Positions 1 to 8,028 of a stretch of DNA of 64,000 nt are shown one piece after another. Source of the DNA: Streptomyces sp. ADI96-02 (GTDB taxonomy: Bacteria; Actinomycetota; Actinomycetes; Streptomycetales; Streptomycetaceae); assembly GCF_003846185.1 (NCBI RefSeq), contig NZ_ML123034.1:6547799-6611798 (forward strand). The letters are read 5' to 3'. How positions within the stretch are numbered: the first letter of the stretch is position 1; each line of letters opens with the position of its first letter. The notes beneath the pieces were generated by a model. The model ran no database searches. It saw nothing but the letters and a program-made list of their open reading frames with translations, and had not been told where the DNA came from. The position numbers were made by a program, and so were the translations under genes.

Positions 1-50
1 GCCCGCCCCCGTCGTACCGGCGGCCGGACGGCTTCCCGCCGGCGGCCGAT

Positions 51-2696
51 GTGCGGGGCCCCCGGAGCCGGGAGCATGCTGGCTGTGTGACCCGGCACGA
101 TGCGCCCCGGCAGTCCCAGCCCGTCCCCGGGAGCGGGGCCGCGGGGGACCGGGACGAGCCCGGCGGCGTACCGGACGAGCTGTCCCTCGTGCTCGCGCAG
201 GCGGTGGTCAGCGCCGTCGAGTCCACCGGAGGCTATGCGGGCGGAGTGTTCCTCCGCTCCGGGACGCCGGGACTCCTGCGGCTCGCGGTCCTCGCCGGGC
301 TGCCGGCCCGGTTGTTCCGGCCCTGGTGGCGCATGCACGCCAACCGCCCCTTCCCGGTGTCCGAGGCGTTCCGCTCCGGGCGACCGGTGCTGCTCGCCGA
401 CGCGGAGGAGGCCATGCGCCGATTTCCGCAGCTGATGGCGGGGCTTCCGTTCCCCTTCGGATCGCTGTACGCGCCGGTGGCCGGCGCGTACGGGAGCGTC
501 GGGGTGCTGTTCGTCCTGCGGGAGGCCACCCCGGGGAGACCGGTGGCGCCCGAGGACGGCGATCGCCTGCACCGGCTGGGCAGCCGCCTCGGCTCGGCCC
601 TGGACGACCTGGAGAGCCGCGGCGTGGCCTGCGCCTGGGAGGGCGAACCGGTCCCCGTCCAGCTGCCGGCCGCCACAGCGCCGCCCGTGCGGGTGGGCCG
701 CTTCGACTGGGACCTGCACTCGGGGGCCGTCAACGCGGACGACGAACTGTGCGCGATCCTCGGGACCGAGCCGGCCGAGTTCCCCGGCACCGTCGACGCG
801 CTCGCCGACCGGCTGGTCCCGGAGGACATGTACGGGCTGTGGGCGCTCGCCCGGCAGGCGGTGGAATCGGCCGAGCCGATCGTCCGGCGGATGCGGCTGC
901 GCGGTCCCGACGGCCGCTCCCACCTGCTGGAGCTGTCGGGCCGCTGGACCCACCCGGACGGTGACGCGGAAGTCAGCCACCTGAAGGGCTTCCTGGTGGA
1001 CCTCGGCGCGGGCCCCGTCATCCCGGAGGCGGCCGAGCGCCTGCCCCGGGGCATCGTCTCCCTGGACCGGCTCGGCCGCGTCACGTACGCCAACGGCCTG
1101 GCGGAGGAACTGCTGGGCCTCCCGCGCACCCGACTGGTGGGACAGGTCGCGCGGGAGGTGCTGCCGTGGTTCCGGGACCCGGCCTACGAGGACCACTTCC
1201 GGGCCGCGCTGATCGCCGGCGAACCCGTCCACTTCCTCGCCCGGCCCGCCCCCTCGCGCTGGCTGGCGGTGTCCCTCTACCCGGACCACGAAGGCGTCAG
1301 CGTCGTGCTGGAGGCGAGCGAAGAGCCCGCCTACGCCCCGGGATCCGTCACCGTGCCGGGCCGGGGCATCGGCTCCTCCGCCGACCGCTCCTCGGCGCTG
1401 TACCGCCCGGTGGCCCTCGCCATCGCGCTGACCGAGGCGGTCACGGCCCGCCAGGTCTCCGCCGTGGTCACCGAGGAGCTGCTGCCCGCCTTCGGCGGAC
1501 GGCAGCTCGCCATCTACCTGCTGACCGACCGCCACCTCCACCTCGCGTGGGAGACCGGATTCCCCAAGGGCTTCCTCGACCGCTTCGACGGGGTCGGGCT
1601 CGACGTCCGCATCCCGGGGGTGGAGACCCTGACCACCGGCCGCCCGATCTTCTTCGAGTCGATGCAGCGGCTCGCCGAGGCGTACCCGGGCATCCCCATC
1701 GACGCGAACGTCGGGGCGCGCGCCTTCCTGCCGCTGATCGCCTCCGGACGGCCGGTGGGCTCCTGCATCCTCGGCTTCGACCGGCCCCGCGGCTTCAGCC
1801 CGGAGGAGCGCACGGTCCTGACCGCCCTGGCCGGACTCATCGCCCAGGCCCTGCAACGCGCCCAGCGCTACGACAGCGAGTCGGCGCTCGCCCGCGGCCT
1901 CCAGGACGCCCTGCTGCCGCACCGGCTGCCGGAGGTCGAGGGGGTGGACACCCTGGGGCGCTACCTCTCCGGCACGCAGGGCATGGAGGTGGGCGGCGAC
2001 TGGTACGACGTGATCGAGACCGGACACGAACTCGCGCTCGTCATCGGCGACGTACAGGGCCACGGAGTCTCGGCCGCCGCGACGATGGGGCAGTTGCGCA
2101 GCGCCGTACGGGCCTTCGCGCTGAGCGACCACGATCCGCAGGAGGTGATGAGCGGTACGAACCGGCTGCTCATCGATCTCGACTCGGGCCAGTTCGCGAG
2201 CTGCTGCTACATCGCCCTCGACCCGCTCACCGGTGCGGCCCGCGCGGTACGGGCCGGACACCCGCAGCCCGTGCTGCGGCACCCCGACGGCCGGACCGAG
2301 GTGCTGGAACTGCCCGGCGGGATCGTGCTCGGCATCGACGGCCGGGCCCGCTACCCGGTCACCGCACTGCGGCTCGAACCGGGCGCGCTGCTGGCCCTGT
2401 TCACCGACGGGCTCATCGAGCGCCCCGGGACGGACATCGACGAGGGCATCGAGCGGCTGCGCGCCGCCATCGCCTCGTTCGGCTCCGTCCGGCTGGGCGA
2501 GACGGCGGACCGGGTCATCGGGCAGGCACGCCGGGCCGCCGACCGGCCCGACGACATCGCGCTGCTGCTCGCGGCCCGCCGCACCGGGGCCCGCGGCGGG
2601 CCGTCCCCGGAACCGCCGGCCGGGGCCCGGCCGGATCTGTGGCGGACCTTCCGCGGGAAGGACCCGGGGGCGGGCCGGCCGGACGACGGCCGGTGA
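51..2696 (+). CDS. PP2C-family SpoIIE-type phosphatase with GAF and PAS sensor domains
   Basis: About 881 residues. Order read from sequence: N-terminal GAF-like region (about 45-190), two PAS-like regions (about 215-330 and 335-420), a second GAF (about 465-605), then a SpoIIE/PP2C phosphatase domain (about 635-830) with GGDWYDV, IGDVQGHG and the late FTDGLIER motif. Such proteins dephosphorylate anti-anti-sigma factors and so couple small-molecule or redox sensing to alternative sigma factors. No C-terminal HATPase kinase domain is visible, so it is a phosphatase only. The start is uncertain: the GTG used here has no clear ribosome site, the frame stays open to the window edge, and an in-frame GTG at 87 is an alternative. 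The neighbour downstream is convergent. Confidence 0.85.
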   Translation: MRGPRSREHAGCVTRHDAPRQSQPVPGSGAAGDRDEPGGVPDELSLVLAQAVVSAVESTGGYAGGVFLRSGTPGLLRLAVLAGLPARLFRPWWRMHANRPFPVSEAFRSGRPVLLADAEEAMRRFPQLMAGLPFPFGSLYAPVAGAYGSVGVLFVLREATPGRPVAPEDGDRLHRLGSRLGSALDDLESRGVACAWEGEPVPVQLPAATAPPVRVGRFDWDLHSGAVNADDELCAILGTEPAEFPGTVDALADRLVPEDMYGLWALARQAVESAEPIVRRMRLRGPDGRSHLLELSGRWTHPDGDAEVSHLKGFLVDLGAGPVIPEAAERLPRGIVSLDRLGRVTYANGLAEELLGLPRTRLVGQVAREVLPWFRDPAYEDHFRAALIAGEPVHFLARPAPSRWLAVSLYPDHEGVSVVLEASEEPAYAPGSVTVPGRGIGSSADRSSALYRPVALAIALTEAVTARQVSAVVTEELLPAFGGRQLAIYLLTDRHLHLAWETGFPKGFLDRFDGVGLDVRIPGVETLTTGRPIFFESMQRLAEAYPGIPIDANVGARAFLPLIASGRPVGSCILGFDRPRGFSPEERTVLTALAGLIAQALQRAQRYDSESALARGLQDALLPHRLPEVEGVDTLGRYLSGTQGMEVGGDWYDVIETGHELALVIGDVQGHGVSAAATMGQLRSAVRAFALSDHDPQEVMSGTNRLLIDLDSGQFASCCYIALDPLTGAARAVRAGHPQPVLRHPDGRTEVLELPGGIVLGIDGRARYPVTALRLEPGALLALFTDGLIERPGTDIDEGIERLRAAIASFGSVRLGETADRVIGQARRAADRPDDIALLLAARRTGARGGPSPEPPAGARPDLWRTFRGKDPGAGRPDDGR

Positions 2697-2787
2697 CGGC
2701 CGCGCCGGGCCGGCGGGCGTGCGCCCAGCGGTCCCACCGGGTCCGCCGCCGGGCGGGCGGCGGACTCCGGCGGGGCCGGCGCGGGCG

Positions 2788-4182
2788 TCAGGACCCGGCG
2801 GGCGTCCCACCGGCCGGGGCGGGAGCGCCGGAGGCGTCGAGCATGGCCTCGCGCTCCACGACCTTGATCCGCTCGCGGCCCCGCGCCGCTCCGAGGGCCT
2901 GCTCGTGGGCGTCCAGCCGGTGCCAGCCCTCGCGGGTTGTGTAGCGCACGCCGCGGCCCTCCAGGAAGGCGACGACCGCGTCGGGGGCCGGGTGCTCGGG
3001 GGCCGGGAGGCGGCCGGCGGCGCGGTCCTCCAGGAGGCAGGCCACCGTCTCGTTGGCGTCGCCCTTGGTGTGTCCGATCAGGCCGATCGGACCGCGCTTG
3101 ATCCAGCCGGTGACGTAGACGGAGGCCATGTGCTCGCCGCCGCTGATGACGCGTCCCGCCTCGTGCGGCACGGTGCCGGAACCGACGTCGAAGGGCAGCT
3201 TGGACAGCTCCTCCGAGTAGTAGCCGACGGCCCGGTAGACGCTCTGGACGTCCCAGTCGGTGAACGTGCCGGTGCCGCGCACGTTGCCGGTGCCGTCCAG
3301 CTCGGTGCGCTCGGTCCGCAGGGCGACGACCTCGCCCATCTCGCCGAGGACCTCGACCGGGGACTCGAAGAAGTGCAGGAACAGCTTGTGCGGCCGGTCG
3401 CCGACGTCGCGGATCGCCCAGTTCTCCAGGGTCGAGGCGACCATGTTGGCCTGCTTGTTCGCCCGCCGGGTGTCGATGGAGCCCTGGTCGTAGTCGATGT
3501 CCTCGGGGTTGACGATGACCTCGATGTTGGGGGAGTGGTCCAGCTCCCGCAGCTCCATCGGGCTGAACTTCGCCTGGGCCGGGCCGCGCCGCCCGAAGAC
3601 GTGGACCTCCAGCGCCTTGTTGGCCTTGAGCCCCTGGTACACGTTGTCCGGGATCTCCGTCGGCAGCAGCTCGTCCGCCGTCTTGGCGAGGATGCGCGCC
3701 ACGTCGAGCGCCACGTTGCCGACTCCGAGCACGGCGACCTTCTCGGCGTTCAGCGGCCAGGTGCGCGGGACCTCGGGGTGCCCGTCGTACCAGGCGACGA
3801 AGTCCGCCGCGCCGTAGGAGCCCTCCAGGTCGATGCCGGGGATGTCGAGCGCCCGGTCGGCGTCCGCTCCGGTGGAGAAGATCACGGCGTCGTAGAAGGA
3901 CCGCAGATCGTCCAGGCCGATGTCGTTCGGGTAGTCGACGTTGCCGAAGAGGCGGATCTGCGGCTTGTCCAGCACCTGGTGGAGCGCCTTGACGATGCCC
4001 TTGATCCGGGGGTGGTCGGGGGCCACGCCGTAGCGGATCAGGCCGAACGGCGCGGGCATCCGCTCGAACAGGTCGATCGAGACCCCCGGGTCCTGGGCGA
4101 CCTCGGATTTGAGCAGCGCGTCCGCAGCGTAGATACCGGCGGGGCCGGCTCCGACAATGGCGACGCGGACGGGGCGTGTCAT
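2788..4182 (-). CDS. fprA: FprA-type NADPH-ferredoxin reductase
   Basis: A 464-residue FAD enzyme that moves electrons between NADPH and ferredoxin, for example to feed cytochromes P450. An N-terminal FAD dinucleotide motif (VGAGPAGIYAA) is followed by APFGLIRYGVAPDH, an NADPH-binding GVGNVALDVAR segment and the C-terminal GWIKRGPIGLIGHTKGDA signature of the adrenodoxin-reductase/FprA family. The ATG at 4182 was chosen over an upstream in-frame ATG because it sits just before the FAD motif and is preceded by GAAGGA. Just upstream lies an imperfect palindrome (4235-4252) that may be an operator. A second family member, fused to a ferredoxin, is at 39750-41402. Confidence 0.93.
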   Translation of the reverse strand: MTRPVRVAIVGAGPAGIYAADALLKSEVAQDPGVSIDLFERMPAPFGLIRYGVAPDHPRIKGIVKALHQVLDKPQIRLFGNVDYPNDIGLDDLRSFYDAVIFSTGADADRALDIPGIDLEGSYGAADFVAWYDGHPEVPRTWPLNAEKVAVLGVGNVALDVARILAKTADELLPTEIPDNVYQGLKANKALEVHVFGRRGPAQAKFSPMELRELDHSPNIEVIVNPEDIDYDQGSIDTRRANKQANMVASTLENWAIRDVGDRPHKLFLHFFESPVEVLGEMGEVVALRTERTELDGTGNVRGTGTFTDWDVQSVYRAVGYYSEELSKLPFDVGSGTVPHEAGRVISGGEHMASVYVTGWIKRGPIGLIGHTKGDANETVACLLEDRAAGRLPAPEHPAPDAVVAFLEGRGVRYTTREGWHRLDAHEQALGAARGRERIKVVEREAMLDASGAPAPAGGTPAGS

Positions 4183-4234
4183 GGCGTGTTGTTCCTTCGG
4201 GGGACGAACGCGGGCAGGTACGGCGCAGGCGAGA

Positions 4235-4252
4235 AGTAAGGCTTGGCTTACT
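4235..4252. promoter_or_regulatory. Palindrome upstream of fprA (candidate operator)
   Basis: Imperfect 18-bp palindrome AGTAAG-N6-CTTACT, about 50 bp upstream of the fprA start codon. The outer six bases of each arm match exactly. It is only a weak match to the DmdR/DtxR iron box, so the regulator cannot be named. Confidence 0.35.
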
Positions 4253-4353
4253 AATCTCCACCCCACACCGTACGTCCTCGGCGCGCGGCCCCCGGGGCCG
4301 GGTCCCCCCGCGACCGCCGTCGCCCCCTCCGCGTGACGCGCTATCACGGTGGC

Positions 4354-4395
4354 TTTATGGGCGATTTTACGCATTTAACCCCGCTTGCCCATAAA
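4354..4395. repeat. 9-bp inverted repeat with AT-rich spacer
   Basis: TTTATGGGC is repeated in inverse orientation as GCCCATAAA after 24 bases, in an unusually AT-rich patch of the non-coding stretch between fprA and the riboswitch. It could be a regulator site or a hairpin. The rest of the stretch (4183-4642) shows no convincing gene; a TTGACA at 4525-4530 could be a -35 element for the riboswitch transcript, but no good -10 follows. Confidence 0.3.
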
Positions 4396-4642
4396 GGGTG
4401 TATGGGTTCTCCTAGGGCTTTTGGCGTTGTTCCAGGGCGGGTCCCCGCGAGGGAGTGGTGAGCGTCACTCCCGCCGGCCCGGACGGAGAAGCGGAAGCTT
4501 CGGTTCCCTTCTGTGCGAAGAAAGTTGACACCCCGCCGATGCGGAGTCGATCAGTAATTCCGTTATTCGATCTTGCGGAAATGGATGATCCATAATTCCG
4601 GGCTTGTTCCGCCCGGTGTTTCTCGCCTACGGTCACCGTCAA

Positions 4643-4822
4643 TCCGGATGGAACGCCGAATCCTGCCGCCGTCCGGGAATCCGAAACCCACTCACGTACG
4701 GCAGGAGCGGGGGACCCAGGTAAGTCGCCGATCCGGGTATCCGGAACGGCTCGGGGTGAAGTCGCGCACCGCGCGGCCAGACATCTCCCGTCTGAACCCG
4801 ACAGCTCACCTCGCAGGCGCCG
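4643..4822 (+). ncRNA. ydaO-type c-di-AMP riboswitch
   Basis: The leader immediately before the LysM/transglycosylase gene carries the elements of the actinobacterial ydaO (c-di-AMP) riboswitch: GGGGGACCCAGG near 4710, CTCGGGGTGAAG near 4751, and the closing GACATCTCCCGTCTGAACCC followed by GACAGCTCACCTCGCAGGC. The order, spacing and position upstream of a muralytic-enzyme gene match riboswitches in front of Streptomyces resuscitation-promoting factor genes. In that family, ligand binding turns expression off. The ends are estimates and the fold was judged by eye. Confidence 0.85.
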
Positions 4823-4837
4823 GAGAGGAAATTCGTC

Positions 4838-5683
4838 ATGCCCGCACAGGGTAAGCACCGCCGTACCCAGTCCATCGCGCTGAGCCGCCGCATCGCCGCC
4901 GTGACCACGGGCGGAGCCGTTCTGGCCCTGCCGGTGCTCGGTGCCGCGACCGCCGTCGCCGCGCCCTCCCACGGCGTCGCCGCGGAAAGGACCGTCGCGC
5001 AGGCCCCGGCTTCCGGCCAGGCGAATTCGGCGGCGAAGGCCGCCCCGTCCACGCATTCCGTCGTGGCCGGTGAATCGCTCGCCAAGATCGCTCGCGCATA
5101 TTCGCTGAGCGGCGGCTGGGAGAAGCTCTACGAGGACAACCTGAAGATCGTCGGAGAGAATCCCGATCTCATTCACCCGGGTATCACGCTGGCCGTCGGC
5201 GCCAAGGCCGCGGAGAAGTCGGCAACGGAGGCGGACGACGCCTCCCGGAAGTCCGCCCCGGCTGCCGGGCGTTCCGCTGAGGTGGACCGCGCGGACCGCT
5301 CCGAGCGGGAGGCCGCCCCGGTCGCCCAGGCCGCCCCCGCGGCCGAGGAGGCCACCACCTACACGAACGACCTCGACGGCTGGATCAAGGAGGCGCTCGC
5401 CGTCATGGCCGAGCGCGGCATCCCCGGTACGTACGAGGGCATCCACCGCAACATCATGCGCGAGTCCTCCGGCGACCCCAACGTCGTCAACAACTGGGAC
5501 TCCAACGCCGCCGCCGGCACGCCCTCCAAGGGTCTGCTCCAGGTGATCGACCCGACGTTCGAGGCATACCACGTGCCCGGCACGTCGACGAACAGCTTCG
5601 ACCCGGTGGCCAACATCACCGCGGCCAGCAACTACGCCGCCGACCGGTACGGCTCGATCGACAACGTCAACGGCCCTTACTGA
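4838..5683 (+). CDS. Secreted LysM-domain lytic transglycosylase (Rpf/Swl-like cell-wall hydrolase)
   Basis: A 281-residue exported protein. It starts with a basic, then hydrophobic signal peptide ending near AVAAP. A LysM peptidoglycan-binding domain follows (about 65-113, HSVVAGESLAKIA), then an Ala/Glu-rich linker, then a C-terminal SLT-type transglycosylase domain (about 175-281) with the catalytic-type MRESSG and the SKGLLQVIDPTF motif. It should cleave peptidoglycan glycan strands outside the cell during growth or germination. The ATG is preceded by GGAGAGG. Control is probably by the c-di-AMP riboswitch directly upstream, and a strong hairpin terminator follows. Confidence 0.93.
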   Translation: MPAQGKHRRTQSIALSRRIAAVTTGGAVLALPVLGAATAVAAPSHGVAAERTVAQAPASGQANSAAKAAPSTHSVVAGESLAKIARAYSLSGGWEKLYEDNLKIVGENPDLIHPGITLAVGAKAAEKSATEADDASRKSAPAAGRSAEVDRADRSEREAAPVAQAAPAAEEATTYTNDLDGWIKEALAVMAERGIPGTYEGIHRNIMRESSGDPNVVNNWDSNAAAGTPSKGLLQVIDPTFEAYHVPGTSTNSFDPVANITAASNYAADRYGSIDNVNGPY

Positions 5684-5713
5684 TCGCCGCCGCGGACGCC
5701 CCGTCCGCCTGAA

Positions 5714-5747
5714 GCAGGGCCCCGGACCGCACGGTCCGGGGCCCTGC
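5714..5747 (+). terminator. Hairpin terminator after the transglycosylase gene
   Basis: Perfect 15-bp GC-rich stem (GCAGGGCCCCGGACC) closing a GCAC loop, 30 bases after the stop codon. It has no U tract, as is common in Streptomyces. Confidence 0.8.
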
Positions 5748-5779
5748 GTCGTACCGCCCAAGTTACTGCCTGGTTTCTA

Positions 5780-5808
5780 GTGACTTCGTCGGCGATCAAC
5801 AGTAGAAC
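5780..5808 (+). promoter_or_regulatory. Candidate promoter of the cholesterol oxidase gene
   Basis: GTGACT (-35) and TAGAAC (-10) lie 17 bases apart, about 35 bases before the ATG. They resemble the HrdB-type consensus TTGACN/TAGRNT. This was read by eye only. Confidence 0.35.
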
Positions 5809-5841
5809 CTGTTGCACTCTGTCGAGAGTGAGGGGTGTCAC

Positions 5842-7485
5842 ATGAACGACACTACCAAGCACGATGGCGCTTCCCGTGGTGTCTCCCGCCGTAGATTCAT
5901 CAGTGGAACAGGTTCTCTTCTCGGTGCTGCCGCGCTCGCCGGACACGTCACGCCCGCACGGGCGGCGGCACGTGCGGGCGCCGCACCGATCGGCAACGGC
6001 GCCCATGTGCCGGTGCTGGTGGTCGGCACCGGGTACGGCGGGTCGGTCGCCGCCCTCCGGCTCGCCGAGGCCGGCGTCGACGTCCATATGATCGAGATGG
6101 GCATGGCCTGGGACACCCCGGGCGCGGACGGCAAGATCTTCGCCAACACCGCGCGGCCGGACGATCGCTCCTTCTGGCTGCGCACCCGGACCAAGCAGCC
6201 GATCAGCAACTTCCTGGGCTTCCCGATCGACAAGAACGTCAACCGCTACACCGGGATCCTCGACGCCGAGGAGTTCGCCGGCATCACCGTCTACCAGGGC
6301 CGAGGCGTCGGAGGCGGTTCCCTCGTCAACGGCGGCATGGCCGTCACGCCCCGGCGGGAGAACTTCGGCGCCATCCTTCCGTCGGTGGACGCCGACGAGA
6401 TGTACCGCACGTACTACCCGCGGGCCAACGCGGGCCTCGGCGTCACCACCATCGACCCGGCCTGGTTCGACACCGCCGACTGCTACCAGTACGCCCGGGT
6501 CGGACGGAAGCACGCCCAGCGCTCAGGCTTCCCCTTCCTCTTCGTCCCCGCCGTCTACGACTGGGACTACATGAAGCAGGAGGCGGCCGGAACCGTCCCC
6601 AGGTCCGCGCTGGACGGTGAGATCCTCTACGGCAACAACCACGGCAAGAAGTCCCTCCAGAAGACCTACCTCCAGAAGATCGCCGCCACCGGCAGGGTCG
6701 CCATCACGCCCCTGCACAAGGTCACCTCCGTGTCCCCGGCACCGGGCGGCGGCTACACCGTCCTCATCGACCAGCTGGACACCTCCGGGCGGACCACGGC
6801 CACCAAGTCCGTCACGGCCGACAAGGTGTTCTTCGCCGCGGGCAGCGTCGGCACCAGCAAGCTGCTGGTCACGCTCAAGGCGACCGGCGCCCTGCCGCTG
6901 CTCGACGCCGAGGTCGGCAAGGGCTGGGGGGACAACGGCAACGTCATGTGCGGGCGGGCCAACCACCTCTGGGACGCCACCGGAAAGATCCAGTCCTCCA
7001 TCCCCACCGGGGGCATCGACAACTGGGACGCGGGCGGAGCGTTCGCCGAAGTCGCTCCGCTGCCCACCGGGATCGAGACCTGGGCCTCGTTCTACCTGGC
7101 GATCACCAAGAGCCCGCACCGCGCCGAGTTCACCTGGAACGCGGCAGCGGGCAAGGCCGAACTGAACTGGCGCACGGCCTGGAAGCAGCCCTCCATCGAC
7201 GCCGCCAGAACGATCTTCGACAAGATCAACAGGAAGGAGGGGACGATCTACCGCAGCGACCTCTTCGGCCTCAACAAGGTCTGGGGCGACCACCTCACGT
7301 ACCACCCGCTGGGCGGTGCGGTGCTGGATCGGGCCACCGACAACTACGGCCGGCTGCACGGCTACGCGGGCCTGTACGTCATCGACGGCGCGCTCATCCC
7401 GGGCAACACCAGCGTCAACCCGTTCGTCACCATCACCGCGCTCGCCGAGCGCAACATCGAGCGGATCGTCGCCGCCGACCTGTGA
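5842..7485 (+). CDS. choA: Secreted cholesterol oxidase (GMC/FAD family)
   Basis: A 547-residue FAD enzyme that oxidises cholesterol to cholest-4-en-3-one with O2, releasing H2O2. A twin-arginine signal (SRRRFISGTG, residues 15-24) and an AxA-like cleavage region mark export. The FAD motif VVGTGYGGS is at about 60-68. The late YHPLGGAV holds the catalytic His and SVNPFVTITALAERN the catalytic Asn of Streptomyces-type ChoA. Length fits the family. The ATG at 5842 follows GAGGGG; an in-frame ATG ten codons upstream lacks such a site. The P450 gene choP that precedes choA in some Streptomyces is absent here. Confidence 0.93.
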   Translation: MNDTTKHDGASRGVSRRRFISGTGSLLGAAALAGHVTPARAAARAGAAPIGNGAHVPVLVVGTGYGGSVAALRLAEAGVDVHMIEMGMAWDTPGADGKIFANTARPDDRSFWLRTRTKQPISNFLGFPIDKNVNRYTGILDAEEFAGITVYQGRGVGGGSLVNGGMAVTPRRENFGAILPSVDADEMYRTYYPRANAGLGVTTIDPAWFDTADCYQYARVGRKHAQRSGFPFLFVPAVYDWDYMKQEAAGTVPRSALDGEILYGNNHGKKSLQKTYLQKIAATGRVAITPLHKVTSVSPAPGGGYTVLIDQLDTSGRTTATKSVTADKVFFAAGSVGTSKLLVTLKATGALPLLDAEVGKGWGDNGNVMCGRANHLWDATGKIQSSIPTGGIDNWDAGGAFAEVAPLPTGIETWASFYLAITKSPHRAEFTWNAAAGKAELNWRTAWKQPSIDAARTIFDKINRKEGTIYRSDLFGLNKVWGDHLTYHPLGGAVLDRATDNYGRLHGYAGLYVIDGALIPGNTSVNPFVTITALAERNIERIVAADL

Positions 7486-7501
7486 GCAAGCGGGGCCGGC
7501 G

Positions 7502-7530
7502 GGTGCGCCCGGGGCCGGGCCGGGCGCACC
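7502..7530. terminator. Bidirectional hairpin between convergent genes
   Basis: Stem of 11 bp (GGTGCGCCCGG) with a 7-base loop in the short gap between the cholesterol oxidase gene and the convergent carboxymuconolactone decarboxylase-like gene. Confidence 0.6.
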
Positions 7531-7548
7531 GGCCGGCCCCGGGCGCCG

Positions 7549-8028
7549 TCAGTGTCCGGGCAGGGCGCACACCGAGTCGATCCCCAGCACGTGGTTGAGC
7601 CGCCCGAACGCCAGCCACGAGCCGATGCTCATGCTCAGCTCCACGATCTCCACCTGGCTGTAGTGCGCGGTCATCCGGGCCCAGAAGGCGTCGTCGAGGC
7701 CGTGGTGGTCCAGTGCGTACCGTTCGGCGTACTCCGCCGCCAGCCGCGTGCGATCGTCGAACGCGGCGGCCGTACGCCACCCGGCGACCGCGCCGGCGAA
7801 CTCCTCCTCGACCTTCGTCCCGTCCCGCTCGGTCCGCCAGTCCAGGCAGAACAGGCACCCGTTGATCTGCGCGATCCGCAGCCGGGCCGCCTCGAACTCC
7901 CGCAGCCCGAGCGTCGTGTGCTCGTACACGGACAGCGAGAGGGCGGCGGCGGCCACGCCGATGCCGGGGACCATCCGGCCCCACACGTAGCCGATGGGCT
8001 CCTCGCCCTCCGGGATGTCGATGATCAT
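7549..8028 (-). CDS. Carboxymuconolactone decarboxylase / AhpD-like protein
   Basis: A 159-residue all-helical protein of the CMD/AhpD superfamily. The family signature is the redox or active-site loop NGCLFCLDWR (CxxC), with the downstream region carrying conserved acidic and His residues. Family members are decarboxylases or peroxidase-reducing partners; the actual substrate cannot be told. The start codon overlaps the stop of the upstream reductase gene as ATGA, with AAGGAGA just before it, so the two proteins are probably translated together and act in one process. Confidence 0.8.
   Translation of the reverse strand: MIIDIPEGEEPIGYVWGRMVPGIGVAAAALSLSVYEHTTLGLREFEAARLRIAQINGCLFCLDWRTERDGTKVEEEFAGAVAGWRTAAAFDDRTRLAAEYAERYALDHHGLDDAFWARMTAHYSQVEIVELSMSIGSWLAFGRLNHVLGIDSVCALPGH

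Noticed and set aside
2233..4239. Long open frames antisense to fprA and other genes (for example 2233-4239 plus, 2351-4261 minus)
   Set aside because: They mirror the third-position GC of real genes, are Arg/Pro/Gly-rich and have no family motifs or ribosome sites.
4525..4553. TTGACA as promoter of the riboswitch transcript
   Set aside because: The -35 is perfect but no acceptable -10 lies 16-18 bases downstream; kept only as a remark.
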